Source: Candidatus Cloacimonetes bacterium 4572_55 (GTDB lineage: Bacteria; 4572-55). Taken from it: DNA of 44,154 bases. A program made the translations under genes and the position numbers. The notes below the pieces were generated by a model, which worked only from the letters and a program-made list of their open reading frames with translations, was not told the origin of the DNA and did no database searches. This document shows, piece by piece, positions 8,404 to 17,181 of the stretch. The stretch lies in contig NBMB01000039.1 in assembly GCA_002084765.1 (NCBI GenBank), positions 1 through 44,154 of the forward strand, read 5' to 3'. Within the stretch, counting starts at the first letter, position 1. Each line of letters starts with the position of its first letter.

Positions 8404-11400
8404 TTATTTCATCAGGATCATCTTTCGGGTCTGGTCAAAACTACCGTCTTGTGTGTGCAAGCGGTAGAAGTAGAGACCCGATCCCACAGTTTGACCCAGA
8501 TCATTCTCGCCGCTCCAATTCACTTGATGCGATCCTGCTGGGAACTCGGTATCTGCCAAAGCGCGCACCAACTGACCGTTGATGTTATAGACCTTTAGCG
8601 AGACATGAGCCGAATAGGACAGGTTGAAACTGATAGCGGTTTGCGGGTTGAACGGATTGGGTCGATTTTGCTCCAGTTCGACTCCCGATTCTTGTAAAAA
8701 AGCCTTTTCGCCTAAAGTGACAACAGAATATAGACCGTCGCCGAACAGACCTGAGCCTTGCTCATAATCCGCGTCGATTTCGATCTCTCTGCCGTTGCTC
8801 CAGACCTTAAAACTCATGTTGTTACCGGAAGTGAATCCGGGTAAATCCTTGTCAGAGATAGACTCCCAAACCGGAATAGTGACTGGATAGCCTTGAACCA
8901 CAGTGGCTCCGACACAGAGAGAGCGGTCATAAACTGCAATCTCGGATCCAATCGGAATCCGTTCGCCGTCAACTCGGGCGTCCCGAATCACTACAGCGTA
9001 AGATTCGCCGGTTTGCGTATAATCGAATTGAGTCGGGCGCTCGGGGCGCGTCCAATTCGCCATTGCCGCGGGAGCGGCTCCGTTCTCGCAGTCATATTCA
9101 TAAGTCGTCACATTGTCTAACGAGGTATAGACCCGATAGCCGACATGAGGCAACACAAAACCGATTGTGTTAACAAGACCGGGGATGTAGATCAAACCGT
9201 TGTTATCGTCCGTGACGATCGTCACATCATCCATTATATCCGCGAAAAAGCTCTCTATCGGGATCGACTCGGGGCAAGTGGAGGAGACCCAGTTCCATTG
9301 AGTTGGTCTCAACACAATCGCCTCTGAAGACGTCAGCGAATCCGCGATCACGCATAGGTCGTAGATATCGCCCGCTTCGCCGTTAGCAAAAACGCGATAC
9401 ACATAACCAGGCTCTGCATTGCCGATTGTGTTTATCGTGCCTGGGATATAAACTCCGCCCTCATTTGTTACGACGATCTCCAGATTTTCTTCAATAGGCT
9501 GGAACACATTTTCTATCGCTGGAATCGCCAATTCCCAACCAAAAGAGACGTAGTTGTAACGCCCCGCATGGATATCGATACAGCGTGTGCGCAGGTTCCA
9601 GTCGCACCAGTCGGGCCAGGCAATGGACTCTATATCATAATAAGGCGTCTCAATTTCCTCTTCCGCCACGACCTGCAAGTTTTCCACGTCGTATGCAAAG
9701 ATCGTGACATTCTCGGTTTGATGTGTCGATCCCATAAGATAGCCGTCTCGGCGCATTTCCAGCGCTTCGGTTGTGCCTGGCAGATTTTCCGCTATCTGCG
9801 TCAGGGAGCCACCTGCTACGTTATATGCAAACAAGCGATTTCCAGTTGCGCAATAGAGTATGCTGCCTTCAGCGTTCCATGCCATCCCCTCGATGTTTCG
9901 ACTGGAGCTATATTCCAGCGTTGCCGCGCCGGTCTGCACATTGATCTGAATCAATCCCACGTTTTCCGACCATCCCCATAAGCTATTGTCGGAAGGACGG
10001 AAACCCAACCCGACGATCTCATCAAATCCTGTGTAACCGATTGCCGTAAGTTCGCCGTTAAAGCCGTCAAAGGTGAAAAGATAGCCGTTATAGCCGTGAA
10101 AATTATCGGATCCCGCAGTCGCATATAGCTTATGAGTCACCGGATGAATCTCAATTCCTTCGATGTCATAATCCATATATATCTCGCCCAAGGGACTCAC
10201 TTCATTTTCGTTATTCAGATCAATCGTGAAGAGCTGGGAATGGTTCAAACCCTCGTCATGCACCGCGTAAGCCAGGCATTGCGCGGTCGTCTCGCCTATA
10301 TCCACATCGCACCAGTCGGGAAAGGAGATCGATTCGATATCATGATAAGGAGTCGGGATTTCTTCCTCCGTGATAATGGACAATGAGGCGAGGTCATAAG
10401 AAAAAATGACGATCCAATACTCCTCGTTGATTGATCCCATTAGGCGACCGTCTCGGCGCATCTCAAGTGCTTCTGTTTCTCCGGGCAGATTGTCTGCGAT
10501 CAGAGTCATGTCGTTTACCGCTGGATCGGGATTGTACGCCCACAATCTCGTGTTTGCTGTGGCATAGAGAGTCAGCCCGTCGTTGTCCCATGCCAGACCC
10601 TCGATGTTTCGATTGGAGCTATATTCCAGCGTCGCCGCGCCTGTGATCAGATCGATCATAAGCAAACCCGATCCTTCTGACCAGCCCCAGAGGGTGTTGT
10701 CGGATGGACGGAAGGTCAGCGCGACAATTTCGGTAAATCCGGAATATCCGACCGGCGTAAGATCGCCCGTATTTGCATCTACCACAAAGAGATAGCCGTC
10801 CATTCCATGTTCATTGTGCGAGCCGGCTGTGGCGTAAACTATACCGGTCGCTGGATGAATTTCAATACCTTCGACATCATAATCTTCGTGCATCTCGCCC
10901 AACGGAGCGATTGCATTGCCGTTATTGATGTCAATTGTGAATATCTGAGTATCGTTGACGCCTTCGTCATGGATTGCATACGCGTAACAGGCCGCGGGAT
11001 CTGGTCTTTGATCCACAAGAAACCGCAGAGCCGCGCTGACCGGAGGCGTATCGCATGCGTCGAACCAGGAGACGTTCTCCACCATAGGCGAGAACAGATA
11101 TTCCTGACTCCAACCCATCTGCGCGTCGCCAGGAACATGGAAGGTAAAGGTAAAACGAGCGGTTTCTCCAGGAGCCGCGCTTTCTTGATCCATACCAGTC
11201 GGTCGATAGTCGCTCACCCAATCGAGATAAATAATATCATACAGCTGATCCGGATTGGAGTGAGAGCCGGTGGCAAGATAGATATCGGGACCGCTATCAC
11301 GAGTCCATGTCTCAGACCCGGTATTGCGGAACTCGACCCACCATTCATAATCAAATCCGGGGAAAACAGGGTCTGGATTCGGGGCTTGACCAACAAATTC

Positions 11401-12381
11401 AGCCGCGTACTCGCATAGTTCCTGCACAGGCTCCAATTCGATCACGGTCACTCCATAGTGCTGCATATCCACATAGACCCCGCCCCATTCCATAGAATGC
11501 AGCTCGTGATCCCATGTATCGTGGATGTAGATGAGGCTATCCTCATAGCCAACTCCAAGCATGGTATGACCTTCCACATGGATCAAAACAGGGTGTCCCG
11601 CGTCGATCTGGGACACAAAATCGTCATAGGTAAAGCCATTGGAGTGTGCTTCAACAATATATTGGTTGTAGCTTTGGTTCACTTGGTAGCCGAAAGACTC
11701 GAAGAATTGGTGCAAACCGTGGCACCCATCTTGTCTCCCTGGCGGAGCGATGTAATTATGGAGAGGTTCGCCGTTCAGCGCGTAATAAAATGTGGTCCAC
11801 CCGTCAAGATTGGAAAGATTAGATTGGCTGGTTCCCATATAATCGCTGGTGCAGTCGCCGTATCCATGTTCAGTCCACCCACCGGTGATATACGGATCCG
11901 GATCCTCATTGTCAGCTTCGATCCAATAATCTTCCACATGACCTCGGGTCGTGCGGCCGTCGATTCCTTGATGCGTCGCGCTTATGGGACATTCGCCCGG
12001 TCCCCAGACCGAGTTGCTCAATGGCGTGACGCCGTTGTTGGTCGATCCGGTATAAATGTCCGAAAAACCAGTAAGGTCGTAATAACCCGCCATCATCGCG
12101 GCCGCGGTTGAAGAACAACCGTAGGACCAATCAAATATCGGAACAGAAGGTAAAATGTTGCTGTCGCGGATTGCCGGGTCAGGAGCTACCGCTACCGGCG
12201 CACGAAAATCGACAGGGGGACGCCCGGGGACAGTTATCTCGACAATTTCCATGCCAGTATCGTCCACAAATGTTCGGACATGTTCTTGAAACTCTTCCGT
12301 AGTAAAAATTTGGGCTTGAATTTGAAATGCAGTGAAAACAAAAAAGATCGTTAAGAGAATGAACAATAATTTTCTTGACAT
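8404..12381 (-). CDS. Giant secreted C39-like cysteine peptidase with propeller repeats and sorting-like tail
   Basis: The start was moved to the ATG at 12381 because AAGGAGG lies 7 bases upstream and a clean signal peptide (MSRKLLFILL...) follows; this gives 1,325 residues. The N-terminal domain (about 75-310) looks like a C39-family papain-fold peptidase: Cys89 in WSYGCSSTAAAM, His272 in VEGHTMLGVGY and Asp288 in IHDTW are the probable triad. Next is an NBR1-like beta-sandwich (about 325-460, EWWVEFRNTGSETW). Two near-identical blocks of about 237 residues (465-700 and 702-935) of beta-propeller type follow, then two copies of a GGVYIPGTINTIG-type module, and a FlgD-like/type IX-sorting-like tail (NRPNPFNPQT to KMILMK). 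It is probably exported to the surface or medium. The substrate is unknown. It stands divergent from the sigma operon. Confidence 0.85.
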   Translation of the reverse strand: MSRKLLFILLTIFFVFTAFQIQAQIFTTEEFQEHVRTFVDDTGMEIVEITVPGRPPVDFRAPVAVAPDPAIRDSNILPSVPIFDWSYGCSSTAAAMMAGYYDLTGFSDIYTGSTNNGVTPLSNSVWGPGECPISATHQGIDGRTTRGHVEDYWIEADNEDPDPYITGGWTEHGYGDCTSDYMGTSQSNLSNLDGWTTFYYALNGEPLHNYIAPPGRQDGCHGLHQFFESFGYQVNQSYNQYIVEAHSNGFTYDDFVSQIDAGHPVLIHVEGHTMLGVGYEDSLIYIHDTWDHELHSMEWGGVYVDMQHYGVTVIELEPVQELCEYAAEFVGQAPNPDPVFPGFDYEWWVEFRNTGSETWTRDSGPDIYLATGSHSNPDQLYDIIYLDWVSDYRPTGMDQESAAPGETARFTFTFHVPGDAQMGWSQEYLFSPMVENVSWFDACDTPPVSAALRFLVDQRPDPAACYAYAIHDEGVNDTQIFTIDINNGNAIAPLGEMHEDYDVEGIEIHPATGIVYATAGSHNEHGMDGYLFVVDANTGDLTPVGYSGFTEIVALTFRPSDNTLWGWSEGSGLLMIDLITGAATLEYSSNRNIEGLAWDNDGLTLYATANTRLWAYNPDPAVNDMTLIADNLPGETEALEMRRDGRLMGSINEEYWIVIFSYDLASLSIITEEEIPTPYHDIESISFPDWCDVDIGETTAQCLAYAVHDEGLNHSQLFTIDLNNENEVSPLGEIYMDYDIEGIEIHPVTHKLYATAGSDNFHGYNGYLFTFDGFNGELTAIGYTGFDEIVGLGFRPSDNSLWGWSENVGLIQINVQTGAATLEYSSSRNIEGMAWNAEGSILYCATGNRLFAYNVAGGSLTQIAENLPGTTEALEMRRDGYLMGSTHQTENVTIFAYDVENLQVVAEEEIETPYYDIESIAWPDWCDWNLRTRCIDIHAGRYNYVSFGWELAIPAIENVFQPIEENLEIVVTNEGGVYIPGTINTIGNAEPGYVYRVFANGEAGDIYDLCVIADSLTSSEAIVLRPTQWNWVSSTCPESIPIESFFADIMDDVTIVTDDNNGLIYIPGLVNTIGFVLPHVGYRVYTSLDNVTTYEYDCENGAAPAAMANWTRPERPTQFDYTQTGESYAVVIRDARVDGERIPIGSEIAVYDRSLCVGATVVQGYPVTIPVWESISDKDLPGFTSGNNMSFKVWSNGREIEIDADYEQGSGLFGDGLYSVVTLGEKAFLQESGVELEQNRPNPFNPQTAISFNLSYSAHVSLKVYNINGQLVRALADTEFPAGSHQVNWSGENDLGQTVGSGLYFYRLHTQDGSFDQTRKMILMK
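9568..10989 (-). repeat. In-gene tandem duplication, two units of about 711 bp
   Basis: Inside the C39-like gene, 10279-10989 and about 9568-10278 encode parallel blocks opening with CYAYAIHDEG and CLAYAVHDEG. The DNA itself is still closely similar, for example around 10607-10650 and 9893-9936 (GAGCTATATTCCAGCGT in both), which points to a fairly recent duplication. Confidence 0.8.
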
Positions 12382-12742
12382 GGCTCGCCTCCTTAATCTA
12401 TGAAAATTTATGAAGATATGGTACGAAAACAAAAAACCCAATTTAACCAGGGGGGTTTGGCAAAATCAGGCACCTAAAAAAAACAAATCTAAAATACGTC
12501 GCTTACCCCCGTGAATTATCGATTTTAAACCTATACATACCACCCCCTTAAAAAGTCTCTCTTTCAGTATCCTAAATTATTAACATGTATTATCGCCACA
12601 AGTACATTATAGCTGTATCTGAGAAAAAGTCAATGAGAAACTCAACCGAAAGAGTTATATCGGAGGAAAATATTTTTGGGAATCGATAAACTTTTCTTCT
12701 CGATGCGTGTCAAATCAGCTGTATAAAGAAAAAGGGGAGGCT
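12382..12742. other. Divergent spacer between the C39-like gene and the sigma operon
   Basis: About 360 bases holding the 5' regions of both divergent units. Shine-Dalgarno sites for both genes are at its edges (12387-12393 read on minus; 12733-12740 on plus). I see no convincing -35/-10 pair, repeat or small gene. Confidence 0.5.
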
Positions 12743-13294
12743 ATGGCTGATGATTTAAAATGGGTGGATCAGTTCCGAAACGGTGATGAAAAGGCATTTA
12801 ATGAGCTGATTCATCGTTATAAAAAACCGATATATTATGTTATTCTTCGTATGGTGCGCAACCATGACGACGCAATAGACCTGGCGCAAGATACCTTTGT
12901 CCGCGCGTATCGGCATATTCAAAGTTTTAAGGGAGAATCTGGCTTTTATACGTGGCTCTGTCGCATCGCGGTGAATCTGAGCGTGAATCACATCAACCGA
13001 AACAAAACCCGATTTTGGGAATCTTTTGAGGATGTGCCAAAGCCGGTCAAAACGCATAAAGGCAATCCATCCGAGTCGCTGGATCGAGAAGAGCTGCAAA
13101 CCGCTATCGATAAGGCGATCGTCTCGCTTCCGGAAAAACAACGGGTCATTTTTATCCTGCGCTATTACGAAGAAATGAGCCATCAAAAAATTGCAAATCT
13201 GTTGGGAAAAAGCGTCGGTACGATTAAAGCCGGCTATTTTCATGCGGTCAAAAAGCTCCAACAAGAGCTTGCGGATTATGAAAGGGGTGTGTGA
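12743..13294 (+). CDS. ECF-type RNA polymerase sigma factor
   Basis: A 183-residue sigma-70 family protein of the extracytoplasmic-function group. Region 2 is near residues 15-85 (NELIHRYKKPIYYVILRMV, then DLAQDTFVRAYRHIQSF, then FYTWLCRIAVN). Region 4 is near 120-175 (LPEKQRVIFILRYYEEMSHQKIANLLGKSVGTIK). Region 3 is absent, as expected for ECF factors. The ATG at 12743 is preferred because AAGGGGAGG precedes it, while the longer GTG start at 12707 has no ribosome-binding site. Its stop codon overlaps the next gene, a zinc-finger anti-sigma factor, so the pair is translationally coupled. It probably directs transcription of an envelope-stress regulon including its own operon. Confidence 0.93.
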   Translation: MADDLKWVDQFRNGDEKAFNELIHRYKKPIYYVILRMVRNHDDAIDLAQDTFVRAYRHIQSFKGESGFYTWLCRIAVNLSVNHINRNKTRFWESFEDVPKPVKTHKGNPSESLDREELQTAIDKAIVSLPEKQRVIFILRYYEEMSHQKIANLLGKSVGTIKAGYFHAVKKLQQELADYERGV

Positions 13295-13989
13295 GTCTTA
13301 TGAAAAAAACGCATTCGGAACATCTGTTAATCGATTATATTGAAGGCGAACTTTCCGCCTCATTAAAGGAAGAGGTAGACGCGCATCTTGGCGTCTGTCA
13401 GCAATGTCGGGACGAGCTTCGGTCGTTGAAACTGACGTTTTCTCTGTTGGAGAAAGACGCGCTGCCAGAGCTGGATTCTGTCGAGTGGGCAAATTTTGTC
13501 CCACACGTCCGACAAAAAATCGAGTCTGGAGGTAGATTTTGGGATTGGTCCTGGCTGCCGAGACTTGCGCCGGTGTGGGCATCGATCGGAGCGGCTCTGG
13601 CTTTATTCATATTGAGTTTTTATTTTCGCTCGGGGACCCCAATTTCTTCTGGGGAAATTTCTTGGATTTTTGAAGAATCTTTTACTTCGATGGACGCTTA
13701 TGAAGAGCTGGCTTACATGTCGTATAGCGATGACGAGATTCTTCTCGATTTTTTTGATGAATCGGAACAAGAAGCGATTCTGAATTCTTTGGAATCGACA
13801 CTGACTTTTGATGATTTGGCTGACGATCTGAATCAGAAAAAAGACGCGGAATCTGTTTTCAATCTGAACGAATTGGAAGATGTTTTTATTGATATGAACC
13901 TCATTATCGATCAACTTGATCAAATGGATGAACAGAGAGCGGAAAAATTTTTGCTAAAATTGTCCGAGTCTGAAATAGAAATAATTTGA
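13291..13989 (+). CDS. Membrane anti-sigma factor with N-terminal zinc finger
   Basis: About 230 residues. The cytoplasmic N-terminus has the zf-HC2 / ZAS pattern (HLGVCQQCRDEL, with an upstream His near residue 9), which in this family clamps the partner ECF sigma factor. One membrane segment follows (WASIGAALALFILSFYF, about residues 95-111). The remaining 110 residues are very acidic (Asp/Glu-rich) and would lie outside the inner membrane, perhaps as the signal-sensing part. The GTG at 13291 overlaps the sigma stop codon (GTGA); the ATG at 13300 is an equally possible start. It lies between the sigma factor and a Spy/CpxP-like gene. Confidence 0.88.
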   Translation: MSLMKKTHSEHLLIDYIEGELSASLKEEVDAHLGVCQQCRDELRSLKLTFSLLEKDALPELDSVEWANFVPHVRQKIESGGRFWDWSWLPRLAPVWASIGAALALFILSFYFRSGTPISSGEISWIFEESFTSMDAYEELAYMSYSDDEILLDFFDESEQEAILNSLESTLTFDDLADDLNQKKDAESVFNLNELEDVFIDMNLIIDQLDQMDEQRAEKFLLKLSESEIEII

Positions 13990-14043
13990 TTACTTTGAAA
14001 AATATGAGAAATCTGAAATACGAATATGGAAGGAGAGAATTAG

Positions 14044-14568
14044 ATGCTAAGGATAAAAATCACGCTATTTATTGCAATTTGGTTCGTCTTTGCCGCGATT
14101 TGCCAACCTGTTTTTTCTAACGAATATCGAGGCGGGCGTCAAAATGGAAATCGGGGAGATATGCGCGAGCGTATTCTGACAATAAAAAAATGGAAATTGT
14201 TGGAGGTTTTAGACCTGAACGAGAAGCAAACAGAAAAGGTCTTCCCCAGACTGAATGAGCTGGAAAAAGCTCGGGAGAATTTTGGAATTCAACAGCGAAA
14301 ATATCTTTCCGATTTGGAAAATCTGATGAAAAATCAAGAGACAACTGAATCTGAATTGGAAGCTAAGATTCTTGAGATCAGAGAGTCGGAGAAAAAGCAT
14401 TATGAAGAGATACAAGAGTTGCAGACCCGAGTAGCCGATGCGTTGACTATCGAACAGGAGGCGCGTTGGTTGCTGTTCGAGGCAAAATTTGAGGAGCATA
14501 TCCGCGGTATGGCAAAGAAGTTCCGAAAGGAAAATCCTGGTCACGATTCTCCTCGTAGAGAGAATTGA
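14044..14568 (+). CDS. Spy/CpxP-like periplasmic protein
   Basis: A 174-residue protein with a signal peptide cleaved near VFSNEY. The mature part is almost all charged helix: an LDLNEKQTEKVFP segment (about 57-70) and an ALTIEQEARWLLFEAKF segment (about 137-153) are the two LTxxQ-like boxes of the Spy/CpxP/ZraP group, with a long coiled coil between them. Family members are periplasmic chaperones or stress sensors. Here it is the third gene after an ECF sigma factor and its anti-sigma factor, so it is probably either an output of the stress response or a feedback sensor. GGAGAG precedes the ATG. Confidence 0.78.
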   Translation: MLRIKITLFIAIWFVFAAICQPVFSNEYRGGRQNGNRGDMRERILTIKKWKLLEVLDLNEKQTEKVFPRLNELEKARENFGIQQRKYLSDLENLMKNQETTESELEAKILEIRESEKKHYEEIQELQTRVADALTIEQEARWLLFEAKFEEHIRGMAKKFRKENPGHDSPRREN

Positions 14569-14578
14569 CCCGCTTTTC

Positions 14579-16726
14579 TCACTTGGTTTTCATCACATAA
14601 ACGCCGTCCCAATTCGGAGCTGGTGGGCGATATTTAAAACTCAAACACCGTTCCAAATAGACTGCGCTCGGTCCATCTGTGGGGCAACGGTCAAGTATTT
14701 TTTGAAAAATATCGACGCCTTTGTCCCATTCTTGATGTTGATATGCCTGCAATCCGATTTGGAATTCCTGTAAAACGCGTGTTTTATCTGGACCGATCCG
14801 ATCAGATTTTGTGGCTATAAGTTCATATACTTGAATCGGATACAGTTTTCCCTTGACTCGTAGCAAGCCCAACGGACGGGCGACCATCTTGTGCTTGACC
14901 TCTTGATAAGTTGCATCGCTAATCATAATATAGGTGCCATAAAACTTATTCGCTCCTTCCAAACGGGAGCCGACATTTACGCTGTCGCCCATCACCGTAT
15001 AATTGAATACATTGCGAGACCCCATGTTGCCGACCACCATGGCTCCAGTGTTGACGCCTATGCGCGCCTTAAGCTCCGGCTTTCCTTCCCGACGCCATTT
15101 AAGCCGCAGTTCTCGAAGCCGCTTCTCCATGTCCAAAGCCGCCAGACAGGCTTGATACGCATGATCCTCATAATGGATCGGCGCGCCGAATTCAGCCATA
15201 ATCGCGTCGCCTTCATATTTGTCGATAATGCCTTTATGATTCAGAATAATCTCCGTCATCTCGGTCAGATACTCGTTCAGCAGTTCCACTAACTCGGATG
15301 GGGTCAGTTTTTCAGAAACAGACGTGAATCCCTCTATATCGGAGAAAAGCACGGTCATGTGCCTCTCCTCACCGCCAAGTTGGAGCAATTCAGGGTGATG
15401 GATCAGATGCTCGACTACATTTTTATCAAGATAATGTTTAAACGCATGCTTTATCAACCGTTTTTGCTCTAATTCTCTGGAATATTGAAACATCACATTA
15501 CCAACAAAACAAAAACTGATGCTCAATATCGGAGAAACTAAATAGATCAAATAGTTGAAATAACTGAAGAGATAAATAGAAAGAATGATGAGAAGACCAA
15601 TTTCGACATTGATAAAGATGAAACCGGCAAAAGGCTTGAGGTAGGAAGTCATTAGAAAAGCGAGAACCGTCAGCATTATGATCATAACCGCTTTTTTAAA
15701 AACGGTTTGTCGATAAATATAATCCTGATTCAAAAGGGTGTGAAGCGCGTTGGCATGAATCTCAACCCCGGGCATAAGGTCCAATTCTGTGGAGAAAGGG
15801 CTGGGGAAAAGATCGTGCAGTTCCGCCATTGAGGAACCTACCAGCACGATTTTGTCCTTGAAAATGCCTTGATATAATAGCCCGCCGTCAAAACCGATGT
15901 CTGGTTCCGGTCGTGCGTCAAAGGAATTTATCTTAAAATCTGCGTCCTCCTCGTTGGTCATAAAGGTGGAGTCGTCGATCACGGTATCAAAAGAGTAATA
16001 AGGAAATGTTTTTTTTGCGCCCTGAAAATTAATTAACATGTAATTTTTGCTGAATTGCGGGATTTCAGACAGTTGGATTTTGATTGTTTCGTGATAATCG
16101 AAATATTTGAGCAAAACCTCGATAGCGAATCCGTAATAGGTTCGATTTTTGTATTGATCGATCATCAGATAACGACGCCAAGATCCATCCATATCTGGCG
16201 CCACGGAGACCATGCCCCACCCGCCCTGGATCGCGCGATTGAATATCTCGTAAGGTTCGATCAGAGTTCGATAATGATAACCCCCTTCTTTCCTCTCTTC
16301 TAATATCTTACCGGCGAGAACCACATTATTCGTCTCTTTCAAAACGCGAGCAAGCTCGTCGTCGCTTTGCGGATTGTTTATATCAGGCATATCCAAAACC
16401 ACGTCGATACCGATCGATTTTGCTCCGGCTTGATTCAGATTGCGGATGAGACGGGCGTAATATTCTCTGGGCCAGGGCCATCGCTCTGGTAGAGCCGCGG
16501 ATGCCTGGTCGCTGATGTCCACAATTACAATATTGGATTTGTCCTGATCGACTCCTCCGCGAATCTCAAAACGGCTGTCAATCGATTTGAGTTCAAGCAT
16601 TCGGAACAAAGCCCGGTCGGAAATGACCCAACCAAAAATAATTGCCAGTAGACAAATAAGGATGGCAACGCCCCATTTATGCGATATAAAATATGATAAT
16701 GTCAAGCTCTCTTTTAGCGTTGCCAT
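14579..16726 (-). CDS. CHASE2-domain class III adenylate/guanylate cyclase
   Basis: A 715-residue membrane signalling enzyme. A first membrane segment (about 18-38) is followed by an extracytoplasmic CHASE2 sensor domain (about 40-330; IVIVDISDQASAAL, WPWPREYYARLI, GIDVVLDMPD, FKDKIVLVGSS). Three more membrane segments (about 345-410) lead to a class III cyclase catalytic domain (about 445-640). That domain has the metal Asp in LFSDIEGFT (near 458), the second Asp in IDKYEGDAIMAEFG and the NVGSRLEGANKF motif. A tail of about 70 residues resembles a TPR-like helical pair. It would convert ATP (or GTP) to the cyclic nucleotide in response to an unknown external signal. It lies 13 bases after a small gene on the same strand and probably shares its promoter. 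Confidence 0.93.
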   Translation of the reverse strand: MATLKESLTLSYFISHKWGVAILICLLAIIFGWVISDRALFRMLELKSIDSRFEIRGGVDQDKSNIVIVDISDQASAALPERWPWPREYYARLIRNLNQAGAKSIGIDVVLDMPDINNPQSDDELARVLKETNNVVLAGKILEERKEGGYHYRTLIEPYEIFNRAIQGGWGMVSVAPDMDGSWRRYLMIDQYKNRTYYGFAIEVLLKYFDYHETIKIQLSEIPQFSKNYMLINFQGAKKTFPYYSFDTVIDDSTFMTNEEDADFKINSFDARPEPDIGFDGGLLYQGIFKDKIVLVGSSMAELHDLFPSPFSTELDLMPGVEIHANALHTLLNQDYIYRQTVFKKAVMIIMLTVLAFLMTSYLKPFAGFIFINVEIGLLIILSIYLFSYFNYLIYLVSPILSISFCFVGNVMFQYSRELEQKRLIKHAFKHYLDKNVVEHLIHHPELLQLGGEERHMTVLFSDIEGFTSVSEKLTPSELVELLNEYLTEMTEIILNHKGIIDKYEGDAIMAEFGAPIHYEDHAYQACLAALDMEKRLRELRLKWRREGKPELKARIGVNTGAMVVGNMGSRNVFNYTVMGDSVNVGSRLEGANKFYGTYIMISDATYQEVKHKMVARPLGLLRVKGKLYPIQVYELIATKSDRIGPDKTRVLQEFQIGLQAYQHQEWDKGVDIFQKILDRCPTDGPSAVYLERCLSFKYRPPAPNWDGVYVMKTK

Positions 16727-16739
16727 CCGTTGCCGCCTA

Positions 16740-16979
16740 TCATGTCAGCCAAACAGTTTCCTCGTCAAAACCCTGTTTCTGCTTCTGTTCAATATTATAT
16801 CTTTTGAACATCCGCCAAATCATCCCATAAGCCTCTTTTAGATCACGCATAAAACGGCGATCGGTTTTTTCTAAATCCGCTTCTTGCAACTCAATAATCA
16901 ACTGCTCAAGATCAGATTGAATATCGGACAAATTTTCATAATGATTCCTCGATAGCGTAATTACCTTCTTTTTAAACAT
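16740..16979 (-). CDS. Small unknown protein upstream of the cyclase
   Basis: A 79-residue, charged, mainly helical protein (MFKKKVITLSRNHYENL..., then DLEQLIIELQEADLEKTDRRF). I do not recognise a family. The ATG at 16979 has GGGGA about 6 bases upstream; a longer TTG start at 17006 has no such site. It ends 13 bases before the cyclase start and is probably co-transcribed with it, so a role tied to cyclase signalling is possible. No membrane segment, signal peptide or metal motif is visible. Confidence 0.6.
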   Translation of the reverse strand: MFKKKVITLSRNHYENLSDIQSDLEQLIIELQEADLEKTDRRFMRDLKEAYGMIWRMFKRYNIEQKQKQGFDEETVWLT

Positions 16980-17061
16980 ATCATTCCCCACAAAAAATTT
17001 CGTCAAAAATAGTCGATTTTTTAATCCAGAATTCCGAGACCCGCATGAAATTTATAGCGTT

Positions 17062-17086
17062 TTGACTTTCACTTTGCTATTATAAT
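17062..17086 (+). promoter_or_regulatory. Possible promoter of the rimO-nadK unit
   Basis: TTGACT (17062-17067) and TATAAT (17081-17086) lie in the divergent spacer about 95 bases before rimO. The 13-base spacer is shorter than normal for a sigma-70 promoter, but TGCTATTAT just upstream could act as an extended -10. Weak prediction. Confidence 0.3.
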
Positions 17087-17181
17087 CGCGTGAGATTTTT
17101 CATTTTGGTCGCTATACGATCTGTAAAAAAAAAGAATTTAATGGAAAAGTCAAGTTTTCAATTGAAAATGGAGAAAATGAA

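Noticed and set aside
12707-12742. GTG start giving a longer sigma factor
   Set aside because: No Shine-Dalgarno site precedes it, while the ATG at 12743 has one and gives a standard ECF length.
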